NCBI GenBank assembly: GCA_947174975.1 | Contig: CAMWLA010000001.1 | Coordinates: 1-51,873, forward strand | Length of the DNA stretch: 51,873 nt | Source of the DNA: an uncultured Clostridia bacterium | Lineage (GTDB): Bacteria; Bacillota; Clostridia; Christensenellales; Borkfalkiaceae | Direction of reading: 5' to 3' | Shown: positions 8,302 to 15,948 of the stretch, piece by piece | Numbering within the stretch: the stretch's first letter is position 1 | How the letters are laid out: every line of letters begins with the position of its first letter | Program-made: the position numbers and the translations under genes | Notes under the pieces: model-generated | What the model saw: only the letters and a program-made list of their open reading frames with translations | What the model was told of the DNA's origin: nothing | Database searches by the model: none

Positions 8302-8739
8302 TTAGTTGAGATTATTGTCTCCGCCGACCGAGAATGCGTAAACGTCTCTGTCTTCGGGGAAGATAGGTCCCGTAATTACGGGAAGATTCAACGGTGCGAT
8401 ATAAGCGTTTGCCGTAAGATTAGTAACGGCTGCGCGAAGGTAGGGATAAATGAGTTTCGTTCCCTCGATTACGAAGCTTCTCTCCTCGCTTTCGTTTGCA
8501 ACTTCAACCTCGAAAATACCTACGAGAGTTACGTTGATATCGAAGGGCTTAGGCTCTGCTTCGGTGGAAGCAATCTTCACTGAAAGCACGATAAAGTTAA
8601 CTTTTTCGTTGCCGTTTACCTTTCTTACTTGTCTGGAAAACTGAGGCTTGATGTCAAGCTTTGTGTCGGGTTCTATTTTCACGTGGTTGAGCTTGAACGA
8701 AAGCTCTTCTGCGGTGATACCTTTAAAATCGAATTTCAT
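8302..8739 (-). CDS. SecB-like protein
   Basis: A 145-residue protein with SecB-fold features: beta strands in the first half (LSFKLNHVKIEPD, NFIVLSVKIAS) and the conserved SecB helix region near the C-terminus (IYPYLRAAVTNLTANAYIAPLNLPVI reads like Proteobacterial SecB helix 1-2). SecB is an export chaperone, but in Clostridia such proteins are often stand-alone and of uncertain client range. The ATG at 8739 has an AAGGAG site; earlier in-frame ATGs do not. No toxin-antitoxin gene is next to it, so it is not obviously a TAC chaperone. Confidence 0.75.
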   Translation of the reverse strand: MKFDFKGITAEELSFKLNHVKIEPDTKLDIKPQFSRQVRKVNGNEKVNFIVLSVKIASTEAEPKPFDINVTLVGIFEVEVANESEERSFVIEGTKLIYPYLRAAVTNLTANAYIAPLNLPVITGPIFPEDRDVYAFSVGGDNNLN

Positions 8740-8814
8740 AATAATTAACTCCTTAATTAGCTTGTTTATATTATAAACGATTAACCATAATATGTCAATC
8801 AATCGGCGTTTTTA

Positions 8815-8843
8815 TTGCATAAATTTTTCAATTAATATATAAT
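8815..8843 (+). promoter_or_regulatory. Sigma-A promoter of RNase G/E
   Basis: TTGCAT (8815-8820), 17 bp, TATAAT (8838-8843). The predicted start near 8850 lies only a few bases before structured element L2, so that RNA would form the very 5' end of the transcript. The 303-bp gap 8740-9042 contains this promoter and L2. Confidence 0.85.
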
Positions 8844-8855
8844 TAAGAAAAATAA

Positions 8856-9035
8856 ACGGCGCAAGCAAAACCACGCTTTTGCGCAGCGCAACCCAATTTG
8901 CGCAAACCTACGCCTCGGCAGTTTGAATTGGCGCAACTATATGATAAGTTTGCCATTGGGGTTGCGCCAAGAAAGGCAGCGCCTTTAAAATCACGAAATT
9001 TTATCGTCGCAGAATAGACGATAAAATTTGTGAGG
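8856..9035 (+). ncRNA. Structured leader element, copy L2
   Basis: A 180-nt element, the partner of 4935-5113. It shares the identical 5' core and the GCAGAATA hairpin loop. Its helices are TTGGCGCAAC/GTTGCGCCAA, AAAGGC/GCCTTT with loop AGC, and a 13-bp stem AAATTTTATCGTC with its complement. Relative to L1 the stem bases have changed on both sides so that pairing is kept; the last stem alone has six paired changes. It ends in GTGAGG, the ribosome site of the RNase G/E gene. Confidence 0.75.
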
Positions 9036-9042
9036 TAATAAT

Positions 9043-10527
9043 ATGAAGAAAACTCTGTATTTCGATGAATATTGCGGGTACGCCGTTTCGGCGGTTACCG
9101 AGAACGGCAAGCTGACCGAATTCAATTTCGAAAAAGACGGCAACCGTTCTATTAAGGGCAACATATATAAGGGTAAAATAGTAAACGTTCTCAACGGAAT
9201 GCAAGCGGCTTTCGTCGACTGCGGGTTAGAGCGGAACTGTTATTTATCCGCGGACGACGCTATCCCCTACGCCGAAAAGTACGACGGCAGTCACGGTGAA
9301 ATTACCTTTCCAGAATTGAAAGAGGGCGACGACGTAATCGTTCAAGTAGTCAAACCGCCCGTAGGCAAAAAGGGCGCAAAGGTTACGCTGTTCCCATCGT
9401 TCGTAGGCAAAACTATAATATATCTGCCGAACACGCCGTTCGTCGGGGTTTCGCGCAAAATTGCAGACGACGAGCTGAGAAAAAGCCTTGCGTATTCGGT
9501 AAGCAGACTTATACGCGGCGACGAGGGTATCGTTCTTCGCACCGCTTCGCCCTACACCCGCCGAGACCTTTTGGAAAGCGAGCTTACAAGCCTTAAAACA
9601 ATTTATCAAAACGTTTTACAAAGCTTTGAAAGCGCGGAAACGGGTGCGGTTCTTTATTCGGAAATGGGGCTTTTGAAACGCGTTCTGCGCGATATATTGA
9701 GCTATGATATCGAGGAAATAGTAGTCGGAAACGAGAAGCTTAAAAAAGTAATCGAGGGGTTTTACACCCTTTTCCCGCCCGCACGGCGCAGACCTATTAC
9801 CGTACATAATTCGGGCAAGGATATGCTTGACGAATACGGCATAGGCGCACAGATTGCAAAAATGATTGAACCGCGCGCAGAGCTTGAAAACGGAGCGTAC
9901 CTCGTCATAGACAAGTGCGAAGCGCTGACCGCTATCGACGTGAACACCGGCGCATTTACCGGCGGCGACAACCTCGAGCAGACGGTATATTATACCAACG
10001 TGCTTGCGGCGCGCGAGATCGCGCGGCAAGTGAAGCTCAGAAATATCGGCGGAATAGTCGTCGTCGACTTTATTGATATGGCAAGCGAAGCGCACAACAA
10101 AACGGTTGTGGAAGAGCTTGAAAACGCACTTAAAAACAACGGCTCTAAATGTTCGGTAAGTCAGATGTCTCAGTTCGGACTTGTGGAATTTACGAGAAAA
10201 CGCGAGGGTTCGGGCGCACTGTCCTTGATGTGTAAGCCTTGTTCGAGGTGCAGAAACGGCTTTATAAAATCGCCCAAGTTCACTATGCTTGAAACGCGTG
10301 CAAAGCTTTTGCACCTTTACGCGGAAGGACATAGGCGCATACTTTTGGACGTTGCCGCGGATATGTCGGAACAGCTTTCAAGCTGGACTGCATTCTCCGA
10401 CGACTTAAAAACGCGCATGCCCGATTTACAGATTTACCTGACCCCGCACCGCTCCTATCCGGACGACCAAGTGCGTATCCGTTGCGGGCAGTTTGAAATT
10501 AAAGAAAATACGGTTAAATTATATTAA
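9043..10527 (+). CDS. rng: Ribonuclease G/E
   Basis: Endoribonuclease of the RNase E/G family, cutting single-stranded AU-rich RNA for rRNA/mRNA processing. The 494-residue protein has an N-terminal S1 domain (GNIYKGKIVNVLNGMQAAFVD, residues ~39-59), the catalytic core with IDVNTGAFTGG (near 310) and IVVVDFIDM (near 345) supplying the two metal-binding Asp residues, and a Cys-rich zinc link CKPCSRCRNG (near 403). Length is that of RNase G rather than full RNase E, with no scaffold tail. It lies upstream of rplU-rpmA, a classic order. Its mRNA starts with leader L2, so autoregulation through the leader is possible. Confidence 0.93.
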   Translation: MKKTLYFDEYCGYAVSAVTENGKLTEFNFEKDGNRSIKGNIYKGKIVNVLNGMQAAFVDCGLERNCYLSADDAIPYAEKYDGSHGEITFPELKEGDDVIVQVVKPPVGKKGAKVTLFPSFVGKTIIYLPNTPFVGVSRKIADDELRKSLAYSVSRLIRGDEGIVLRTASPYTRRDLLESELTSLKTIYQNVLQSFESAETGAVLYSEMGLLKRVLRDILSYDIEEIVVGNEKLKKVIEGFYTLFPPARRRPITVHNSGKDMLDEYGIGAQIAKMIEPRAELENGAYLVIDKCEALTAIDVNTGAFTGGDNLEQTVYYTNVLAAREIARQVKLRNIGGIVVVDFIDMASEAHNKTVVEELENALKNNGSKCSVSQMSQFGLVEFTRKREGSGALSLMCKPCSRCRNGFIKSPKFTMLETRAKLLHLYAEGHRRILLDVAADMSEQLSSWTAFSDDLKTRMPDLQIYLTPHRSYPDDQVRIRCGQFEIKENTVKLY

Positions 10528-10533
10528 GCAAAG

Positions 10534-10567
10534 CGACGGGCGGTATCCACCGCCCGTCGTTACTTTT
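10534..10567. terminator. Bidirectional terminator
   Basis: An 11-bp stem CGACGGGCGGT/ACCGCCCGTCG with a 4-nt loop, followed on the plus strand by TTACTTTTT. It closes the RNase G/E transcript and lies just past the stop of the converging gene at 10567. Confidence 0.8.
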
Positions 10568-11007
10568 TACAAAAACTTTTTTAACTTCGTTTCAAAACCT
10601 TCTTCCAATTTTACAAGCTCGGTTAAAAGCTTTTTAACTTCGGGGTCCATAGTCGTTCCGCCGTCGGTCAAAGTGGTTTTAAGGGAAGTAATTCCGGTTA
10701 CCGTGCCGCGAATCATCATCTGGGCAATGTTCTGCGAAGAATTGTCGTTTGCCGTACCCATTTTGATTGCGCTCCACATCATAGCCTTTTTGATGGGGCT
10801 GGGTTCCTTTACGTCAACGTTATACTTCAAGGCAAGCGCAGCCGCCTTAGAGCATATCTTTTCGTACTCCTCGTGTTCGCGCATAATTTCGTCACGAATG
10901 TCGCCGTCCACTACCTCGGGCATTATGTCCGAAATAGACTCAAGCGCAAGCTGTGCATTGCGGTAAATTTCCGCAACGACTTCACTGTCAGTTTTTTTCT
11001 TTTCCAT
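10567..11007 (-). CDS. Helical-bundle protein of unknown function
   Basis: A 146-residue, all-helical, cytoplasmic protein with no signal or membrane segment. Acidic heptad-like helices (EIYRNAQLALESISDIMPEV, REHEEYEKICSKAAALAL) flank a central segment with SPIKKAMMWSAIKMGTANDNS and end in a charged helix. The layout recalls ferritin-like four-helix stress proteins (DUF2383 type), but metal ligands are not clear and I do not claim that family. GGAGA lies before the ATG. It converges with RNase G/E and is transcribed alone. Confidence 0.7.
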   Translation of the reverse strand: MEKKKTDSEVVAEIYRNAQLALESISDIMPEVVDGDIRDEIMREHEEYEKICSKAAALALKYNVDVKEPSPIKKAMMWSAIKMGTANDNSSQNIAQMMIRGTVTGITSLKTTLTDGGTTMDPEVKKLLTELVKLEEGFETKLKKFL

Positions 11008-11192
11008 AAGAGATCTCCTTATCGTTTCTAAATTATATTTTGCCGTTTTTTAATAAAATAATACCCGCTAACACTTTTTTGCTTGTCTGCCGTTTCCCTA
11101 AGGGACCCCTCGGCAGAGCGTCGCGCAAATCGCGCTCGCACATACCGCAAGCAATTCCCGCAAAAAGTTTTATCCGCTATACTCATAATTGC

Positions 11193-11312
11193 TTGACACA
11201 AACGCTTAATTATGATAAATTTTTATATGAGCCGCTCGGGACGGGCCCCTAAATGCGCTATGCGCTGCCTAAGCTTTTGGCAAAGATATCCGGCGAGACT
11301 GGTGAGAGGAGG
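11193..11312 (+). promoter_or_regulatory. Promoter and probable L21 leader
   Basis: TTGACA (11193-11198), 17 bp, TAAATT (11216-11221). Transcription from about 11228 gives a ~90-nt leader rich in short stems (GCGC-tat-GCGC, GCC-loop-GGC, CTCG paired with CGAG) before the GAGAGGAGG ribosome site. An autoregulatory L21 leader is known at this position in Firmicutes. The rest of the 312-bp gap 11008-11319 holds a GC-rich stretch with small hairpins (11085-11150) that I cannot assign. Confidence 0.65.
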
Positions 11313-11319
11313 TAAAACT

Positions 11320-11679
11320 ATGTACGCGATTTTCGAAAACGGAAGCAAACAGTATAAGGTTTGCGAAGGCGACCTTTTAAAGGTTGAAAAGCTGAGCGCC
11401 AATATCGGCGACACCGTAGAATTCCCCGTTGTGCTTGTTGCAGACGATAACGGAATTAAGGTCGGTAAAGAGGTTGAAAGCTTAAAGGTTACTTGCGAAG
11501 TCGTATCTCAAGGCAAGGAAAAGAAGATTATCGTCTTCAAGTACAAGGCTAAGAAAAACGAGAGAAAGAAGCAAGGCCACAGACAGCCCTTTACTCAAGT
11601 AAAAGTTACGGCAATCGGCGCGCCCGCAACAAAGAAGGCGTCAACCAAGAAAGCTGCAGCGGAAGCTAAAGCTGAATAA
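11320..11679 (+). CDS. rplU: 50S ribosomal protein L21
   Basis: L21 binds 23S rRNA in the large subunit. The 119-residue protein starts MYAIFENGSKQYKVCEGDLL, typical of L21, and has the KYKAKKNERKKQGHRQPFT RNA-binding block near residue 75. A short Ala/Lys tail (TKKASTKKAAAEAKAE) extends past the usual end. The ATG at 11320 follows GAGAGGAGG; upstream in-frame codons lie inside the leader. It is followed by rpmA at 18 bp with no gene between. Confidence 0.97.
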   Translation: MYAIFENGSKQYKVCEGDLLKVEKLSANIGDTVEFPVVLVADDNGIKVGKEVESLKVTCEVVSQGKEKKIIVFKYKAKKNERKKQGHRQPFTQVKVTAIGAPATKKASTKKAAAEAKAE

Positions 11680-11697
11680 TTTCAGGAGGATAACAAA

Positions 11698-11976
11698 ATG
11701 ATATTTTTAAGTTTATTCGCCCATAAGAAAGGTACCGGTTCTTCGCACAACGGCAGAGACAGTAATCCCAAAATGCTCGGCGTTAAGCGCGCTGACGGAC
11801 AGCACGTGCTTGCGGGAAATATCCTTGTAAGACAGCGCGGCTCGAAGTTCAAGGCGGGCAACGGCGTCGGTATGGGAAAAGACGACACTCTGTTTGCGCT
11901 TGTTGACGGCACCGTCAGATTTGAAAGAGTGGGCAAAGACGGAAAGCAAGTTTGCGTTTATCCCGTCGCAGAATAA
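11698..11976 (+). CDS. rpmA: 50S ribosomal protein L27 with cleavable N-terminal extension
   Basis: L27 reaches the peptidyl-transferase centre. The 92-residue protein has the usual AHKKGTGSSHNGRDSNPKML core, with GRDS and the conserved NILVRQRGSKF block. Before it is MIFLSLF, a Firmicute-type extension that the cysteine protease Prp removes before the Ala; here it is shorter than the common xxLQFFA form. The Prp gene (ysxB), which normally lies between rplU and rpmA, is absent from this place. A strong terminator follows, so obg is not in the operon. Confidence 0.96.
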   Translation: MIFLSLFAHKKGTGSSHNGRDSNPKMLGVKRADGQHVLAGNILVRQRGSKFKAGNGVGMGKDDTLFALVDGTVRFERVGKDGKQVCVYPVAE

Positions 11977-11982
11977 GAAAGT

Positions 11983-12013
11983 AAAAAAGCGAGTTGATAT
12001 GCTCGCTTTTTTT
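11983..12013 (+). terminator. Rho-independent terminator of rplU-rpmA
   Basis: AAAAAAGCGAG, 8-nt loop, CTCGCTTTTTTT. Any translation start inside it (11994) is therefore unlikely. Confidence 0.9.
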
Positions 12014-12026
12014 AATAGGTAAAATT

Positions 12027-12506
12027 ATGTTACACGTATACCCGCTGAAAGATACAGACAGCGAAATATTCAAAAAACTTTTCAAAGATTATTATGCCGA
12101 GCTGGACTGCGCGGACGATACCGCGCACCTCGTCGACGAATATATAATCCCCGATATGATTGCGGGGCTTCTGCACGTCGATCTCATTGCGGACGGCGCC
12201 GTTTCGGGCTTCGTCATTTATCAGATAGACGATATCAACAACGAATGGAATTTTAAAGAGGGCTGGGGCGATATCCGCGAAATTTATATTACCCCCTCAC
12301 GCCGCCGTCAAGGTTTGGGCAAGTTCCTTTTATTTACCGCCGAAATGAAGCTGAAAGAGGCGGGCGCGAAAAAATCGTATTGTCTGCCTTATGAGGGTGC
12401 AGCTGCCTTCTTTACCGCGTGCGGATATAGCGATTCATCCGAATACTGCGAAGATTTGGACTGCACCGTGTTTGAAAAAAATAATCTGAATAACTGTTGT
12501 AAATGA
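12027..12506 (+). CDS. GNAT family N-acetyltransferase
   Basis: A 159-residue acetyl-CoA-dependent acyltransferase. Motif A is EIYITPSRRRQGLGKFLL (RRxGLG acetyl-CoA loop near residue 92), followed by a helix FTAEMKLKEAGA and strand. The N-terminus MLHVYPLKDTDSE matches family starts. ATG 12027 is chosen over 11994 because the latter sits inside the rpmA terminator; only a weak AGGT precedes it. The 4-bp ATGA overlap with the AraC gene indicates translational coupling. The substrate is unknown. Confidence 0.85.
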   Translation: MLHVYPLKDTDSEIFKKLFKDYYAELDCADDTAHLVDEYIIPDMIAGLLHVDLIADGAVSGFVIYQIDDINNEWNFKEGWGDIREIYITPSRRRQGLGKFLLFTAEMKLKEAGAKKSYCLPYEGAAAFFTACGYSDSSEYCEDLDCTVFEKNNLNNCCK

Positions 12507-13171
12507 ATAAAATTATCTATGCACGCCGTGAAAATTTAAGCGGCGAAATAACAACAAAAAGCTTTGAAATTCTTATACCGGATAGCGGCCGTATAACCGT
12601 TATACCTCCGCTGAAAAAGCATTGTGCTGAATTTGAGGGGATAAGAATTATCTTTGACCATGCCTTGCTACCCTTTAACGATATTTGCGAAATCGACGAC
12701 AGCGAAGACGGTGCAATTGCTTTTTGCGCAAAACAAGCATTGAAATATTTCGAAAGCGGGACCGCAAAAGTAGAGTTGATTTTAGCGTCGCTCGGAAATC
12801 TTTTAATAAGCTACGTAACGGCGTTCGGCACCGAAAAGCAGTTTTCGCCAGTGGTAGAGCTTGTCCGCGCGGAAATTGCAAAGGGCGTATCCGATTGCAG
12901 TTTTTCCATTCAAGACGCATTGAAAAAACTGCCGTTAAATTACGACTATATCAGAAAGCTTTTCAAAAAGGAAACGGGCGCAACGCCGTACGAATACCTT
13001 TTAAAGGAAAGAATGGCGCTTGCACAGCAACTTATACTTAGCGGAATTTCCAACAAGTTTTCAAGCTACACGATTTCGCAGATTTCCGAAGCGTGCGGAT
13101 ATTCCGAACCCCTCTACTTTTCGCGGGTGTTCAAACAATACTTCGGCGTTTCCCCAAGTGAATATAAATAA
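12503..13171 (+). CDS. AraC family transcriptional regulator
   Basis: A 222-residue regulator. The N-terminal ~115 residues look like a cupin-type sensor (IPDSGRITVIPPLKKHCAEF), and residues ~120-222 form the double helix-turn-helix: LPLNYDYIRKLFKKETGATP and then YTISQISEACGYSEPLYFSR followed by VFKQYFGVSPSEYK. It overlaps the GNAT gene by 4 bp and ends at a strong terminator, so the pair forms a unit. AraC regulators of this size often control sugar genes, and the pectin locus carries no own regulator, but no direct link to it can be seen. Confidence 0.9.
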   Translation: MNKIIYARRENLSGEITTKSFEILIPDSGRITVIPPLKKHCAEFEGIRIIFDHALLPFNDICEIDDSEDGAIAFCAKQALKYFESGTAKVELILASLGNLLISYVTAFGTEKQFSPVVELVRAEIAKGVSDCSFSIQDALKKLPLNYDYIRKLFKKETGATPYEYLLKERMALAQQLILSGISNKFSSYTISQISEACGYSEPLYFSRVFKQYFGVSPSEYK

Positions 13172-13198
13172 AGGAAGTACGGCGTACTTCCTTTTTTT
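13170..13198 (+). terminator. Rho-independent terminator
   Basis: A stem AAGGAAGTAC/GTACTTCCTT with a GGC loop, then seven T. It ends the GNAT-AraC unit. Confidence 0.9.
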
Positions 13199-13200
13199 GT

Positions 13201-13638
13201 TTACAGATAATCCGGTATTTGCAGTCCTAATTCTCGATATAAAAATCTGTACGTTTCGGGAATAGCCTTATCTGACGTAAGCTCACTGAAAAACTTATTT
13301 GAATCAGATGTTTCTTTGATATATCTAACTACAAAAATGATTGTATTTTCTCTTGCGACGTCTGAATACGTGTTAAGAATTTTTCTCATTTCTTTTAACG
13401 GGCACGGCAGTTCGTTTTGAAAATACGCCAGCTCCTCTTCCGATATGCCTCTATTCAAATCGTGAAAAGCCGCACAACGCCAGCTTCCGTCATCGACTTG
13501 CCAAGCGTATATGTTCGGGCCTCCCCCGCCTTTGCTTACCATATGATAATAGGGTGTATAATCGTAACTTTTACAGCCGCAAAAGAGTATTACAAACGGC
13601 ATTAATAAACAAAGCAAAACCGCCGCAGTTTTTTTCAT
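13201..13638 (-). CDS. Small predicted lipoprotein
   Basis: A 145-residue protein with an N-terminal signal (MKKTAAVLLCLLMPFVILFCGC) whose FCGC is an atypical lipobox: Cys fits, but -2 is Cys. The mature part has an unusual GGGGP loop and several aromatic residues (WQVDDGSWRC). No family is recognised. It starts 7 bp after the HTH membrane regulator stops, so both form one operon, and the regulator may sense or control it. Confidence 0.7.
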   Translation of the reverse strand: MKKTAAVLLCLLMPFVILFCGCKSYDYTPYYHMVSKGGGGPNIYAWQVDDGSWRCAAFHDLNRGISEEELAYFQNELPCPLKEMRKILNTYSDVARENTIIFVVRYIKETSDSNKFFSELTSDKAIPETYRFLYRELGLQIPDYL

Positions 13639-13645
13639 AATGAGC

Positions 13646-14245
13646 CTACCTCCTACCGTTCATATGGAAAGTATCCGAACCGATAATTCCTATACCGACC
13701 ACTAACGTTATTATAAACAGACAAACGGTAAGTCCGAAAGCTACTCCTTCGGCAATTCTTAAAATCTTTTCGTGCTTGAAGTTACCGAACAGTAAAACGG
13801 TTGTATAACCCGAATTTAAAAGACATAAAATAAACGAAATTATTGCAAGCGGATTTTTTACTTTGAAATATGCGCTTAAAAGATTGATCGTGCCGTAGAC
13901 GTATAGGCTTGAGCTTGTGAACTCGTTACCGTAACTGAAAATAGGAATCACCAACAACAGTAAAAGCGTTAACGAAATAATGAGTGCGACTGCCGTCAGC
14001 GAAATCCACAAAGGTTTTAAAGAAGATTTAACTGTCGCTGAAATTCTCTCTTCCTCGGGCATCAATTCACTTGTAGCAACTTTAAAATAATCGGCAAGCC
14101 GTTTTAAATTTTCCTCGGTCGGATATACCGCACCGCTTTCGTATTTAGTTATAAGCGTCCGCGAAACCAGAATTTCGTTTGCGAGATTTTCCTGCGTAAG
14201 ATTTTTCTGTTTTCTAAACTGCCTCAATTTTTCCGAAAAACTCAA
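13646..14245 (-). CDS. XRE-type HTH regulator with membrane domain
   Basis: A 199-residue protein. Residues 5-60 are a Cro/C1 helix-turn-helix (LTQENLANEILVSRTLITKY, ESGAVYPTEENLKRLADYF). Residues ~80-195 hold about four membrane segments (ISLTAVALIISLTLLLLLVI and others). Such HTH-membrane fusions are common small sensors in Clostridia. The start codon is TTG at 14245, chosen because AGGAGG lies 7 nt upstream. A TATAAT-like -10 (minus strand, 14269-14274) lies just before. It forms an operon with the small lipoprotein gene. Confidence 0.85.
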   Translation of the reverse strand: MSFSEKLRQFRKQKNLTQENLANEILVSRTLITKYESGAVYPTEENLKRLADYFKVATSELMPEEERISATVKSSLKPLWISLTAVALIISLTLLLLLVIPIFSYGNEFTSSSLYVYGTINLLSAYFKVKNPLAIISFILCLLNSGYTTVLLFGNFKHEKILRIAEGVAFGLTVCLFIITLVVGIGIIGSDTFHMNGRR

Positions 14246-14320
14246 AGATATACCTCCTTTACAACTTCATTATATCATACAAATTTATTAAATCCATATT
14301 TCATGATGTGAATAAATGTG

Positions 14321-14352
14321 AAAACAAGCGGAGCTTTCAGCTCCGCTTGTTT
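14321..14352. terminator. Terminator of the hydrolase gene
   Basis: AAACAAGCGGAG paired with CTCCGCTTGTTT, 7-nt loop, followed by T-rich sequence on the minus strand. Confidence 0.85.
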
Positions 14353-14356
14353 ATTA

Positions 14357-15334
14357 TTATGCGTTAAAATTATTTTTGAAAAACTCTTCTAACTTGTTAA
14401 AGGGGATTATATCTTTTCTGTCGTACAAATCGGTATGAACCGCGTCGGGAATGATAAGCAGTTCCTTGTTATCACCCTTTAAATTTTTGAACGCGTCTTT
14501 ACTGAAATAGCACGAATGCGCCTTTTCGCCGTGCATTACAAGCACCGCGCTTCTGATTTCGCTGCTGTATGCAAGTATCGGCATATTGATAAACGAAAGT
14601 GCGGAAGTCTTATTCCAACCGCCGTTGGAATTTAACGAACGCTTGTGGTAACCGCGTTTGGTTTTGTAATAATCGTAATAGTCCTTTACGTAAAACGGCG
14701 CGTCTTCGGGAAGAGGGTCAACCACTCCGCCGCCCAGCTCGTAATTTCCGTTTTTATAATCCGTAATTCTCTGCGCGTTTAAGGCTTTTTTCGTTTCGAA
14801 CCTTGCCTCTTCACTGTCCGCGGAATCGAAATAGCCCTTGGCGTTCACCCTCGTCATATCGTACATTGTGGAAGCAACCGTCGCCTTAATTCGCGTATCG
14901 ATAGCCGCGGCATTGATTGCCATACCGCCCCAGCCGCAAATACCTATGATCCCGATTTTTTCGGCATCGACGTCATTACGGCATGATAGGTAATCGACCG
15001 CCGCGCAGAAATCTTCGGTATTGATATCGGGGGAAGCAACGTATCTCGGCTGACCGCCGCTTTCGCCGGTAAAAGATGGATCGAACGCGATAGTTAAGAA
15101 CCCGCGCTCAGCCAGCTCTTGCGCGTACAGTCCCGACGACTGCTCCTTTACCGCACCGAAAGGCCCGCATACCGCAATGGCGGGAAGCTTACCGTTTGCA
15201 TTTTTCGGAATATACAAGTCAGCCGCAAGTGTTATGCCGTAGCGGTTGTGAAAGGTAACTTTTTCGTGGTTCACCTTGTCGCTTTTTTCAAAAACCTTAT
15301 CCCATTCTTTCGTTAACTTTAATTTTTCTTTCAT
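14357..15334 (-). CDS. Alpha/beta hydrolase (dienelactone hydrolase-like)
   Basis: A 325-residue cytoplasmic hydrolase. After an N-terminal strand (VTFHNRYGITLAADLYIP) it has the oxyanion region VCGPFGAVKEQSSG, a DPSFTGESGG turn, and the nucleophile elbow IGIIGICGWGGMAINAAA near residue 135. The elbow shows Cys where most esterases have Ser, as in dienelactone hydrolases. A late Asp/His segment (IPDAVHTDLYD) supplies the catalytic His near residue 300. AAGGAAGG precedes the ATG. It lies 13 bp after the cyclophilin-like lipoprotein gene. The substrate is unknown; homologues are annotated as acetyl-xylan-type or YcjY-type esterases. Confidence 0.85.
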   Translation of the reverse strand: MKEKLKLTKEWDKVFEKSDKVNHEKVTFHNRYGITLAADLYIPKNANGKLPAIAVCGPFGAVKEQSSGLYAQELAERGFLTIAFDPSFTGESGGQPRYVASPDINTEDFCAAVDYLSCRNDVDAEKIGIIGICGWGGMAINAAAIDTRIKATVASTMYDMTRVNAKGYFDSADSEEARFETKKALNAQRITDYKNGNYELGGGVVDPLPEDAPFYVKDYYDYYKTKRGYHKRSLNSNGGWNKTSALSFINMPILAYSSEIRSAVLVMHGEKAHSCYFSKDAFKNLKGDNKELLIIPDAVHTDLYDRKDIIPFNKLEEFFKNNFNA

Positions 15335-15347
15335 ATCAACACCTTCC

Positions 15348-15944
15348 TTATTTAAGACTAATTCTCACTTGAACGCTTCCTTTGCCCGCACCGAGTAATG
15401 AGCGCAACTCGGAAACGGAATAGCCGTTTATTTTACCTAAACGCGTATACGACCACTCGTTACTGCCGTAGAATAAAACGATTTGATTACCCGAATATAA
15501 AATTACGTCGCCCGCTTCCGTCGTTATCTCGGAATTTTCGGTGGGCAGAGAATGACCTAAACTACCCACTATTTCAAAACCGCCGTAGTCGTTCGCCGTA
15601 TAAGTAATATCACCGTTTTTCAGTATTTCCACAAGCGCGGTGACGGCTTTGTTTTTTGCAAGCGTAACTTCAAGCTTATTGTCGTTTATATACAGATACA
15701 TAGCCGTAATTTCCTTTCCCTCGTCGGGTTGTTGTACCTCGCCCTCGTTTGGTTTTTCTTCGGGCGGCTCTTTGCCCTCCTCGGGTTGCTGCGCATCGTT
15801 CGGCTTCTCTTCTTTCCCCTCGTCGGGTTGCTGCGTTTCGCTGCCGCTTTGCGTTCCGTCCGGAAGTGAATCTGAATTACCGCCGCACCCTGCAAAGGTA
15901 AGCATAACGCACAGTATAAGTAAAAGCGCAAGTAATTTTTTCAT
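15348..15944 (-). CDS. Cyclophilin-like-fold lipoprotein
   Basis: A 198-residue lipoprotein. The signal peptide ends LTFAGC (Cys ~20). Residues ~22-75 are a low-complexity Glu/Pro/Gln spacer made of repeated QPDEGKEEKP/QPEEGKEPP units. Residues ~80-198 match the cyclophilin-like fold family: a MYLYINDNKLEVTLAKNKA strand pair, GDITYTANDYGGFEIVGSLG, and GDVILYSGNQIVLFYGSN. The ATG at 15944 is used because the longer reading overlaps the acetyltransferase gene; GAGGA lies upstream. It sits between the acetyltransferase and the hydrolase in one operon. Its function is unclear. Confidence 0.85.
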   Translation of the reverse strand: MKKLLALLLILCVMLTFAGCGGNSDSLPDGTQSGSETQQPDEGKEEKPNDAQQPEEGKEPPEEKPNEGEVQQPDEGKEITAMYLYINDNKLEVTLAKNKAVTALVEILKNGDITYTANDYGGFEIVGSLGHSLPTENSEITTEAGDVILYSGNQIVLFYGSNEWSYTRLGKINGYSVSELRSLLGAGKGSVQVRISLK

Positions 15945-15948
15945 GTTT

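Noticed and set aside
11085..11150. GC-rich hairpins upstream of the L21 promoter as a seventh copy of the dispersed element
   Set aside because: The core loop words and the central TAC/GTA hairpin are missing; similarity is limited to a short GGCAGAC-like word.
11994..12026. Upstream start for the GNAT protein
   Set aside because: It lies inside the rpmA terminator hairpin; ATG 12027 fits the family start.
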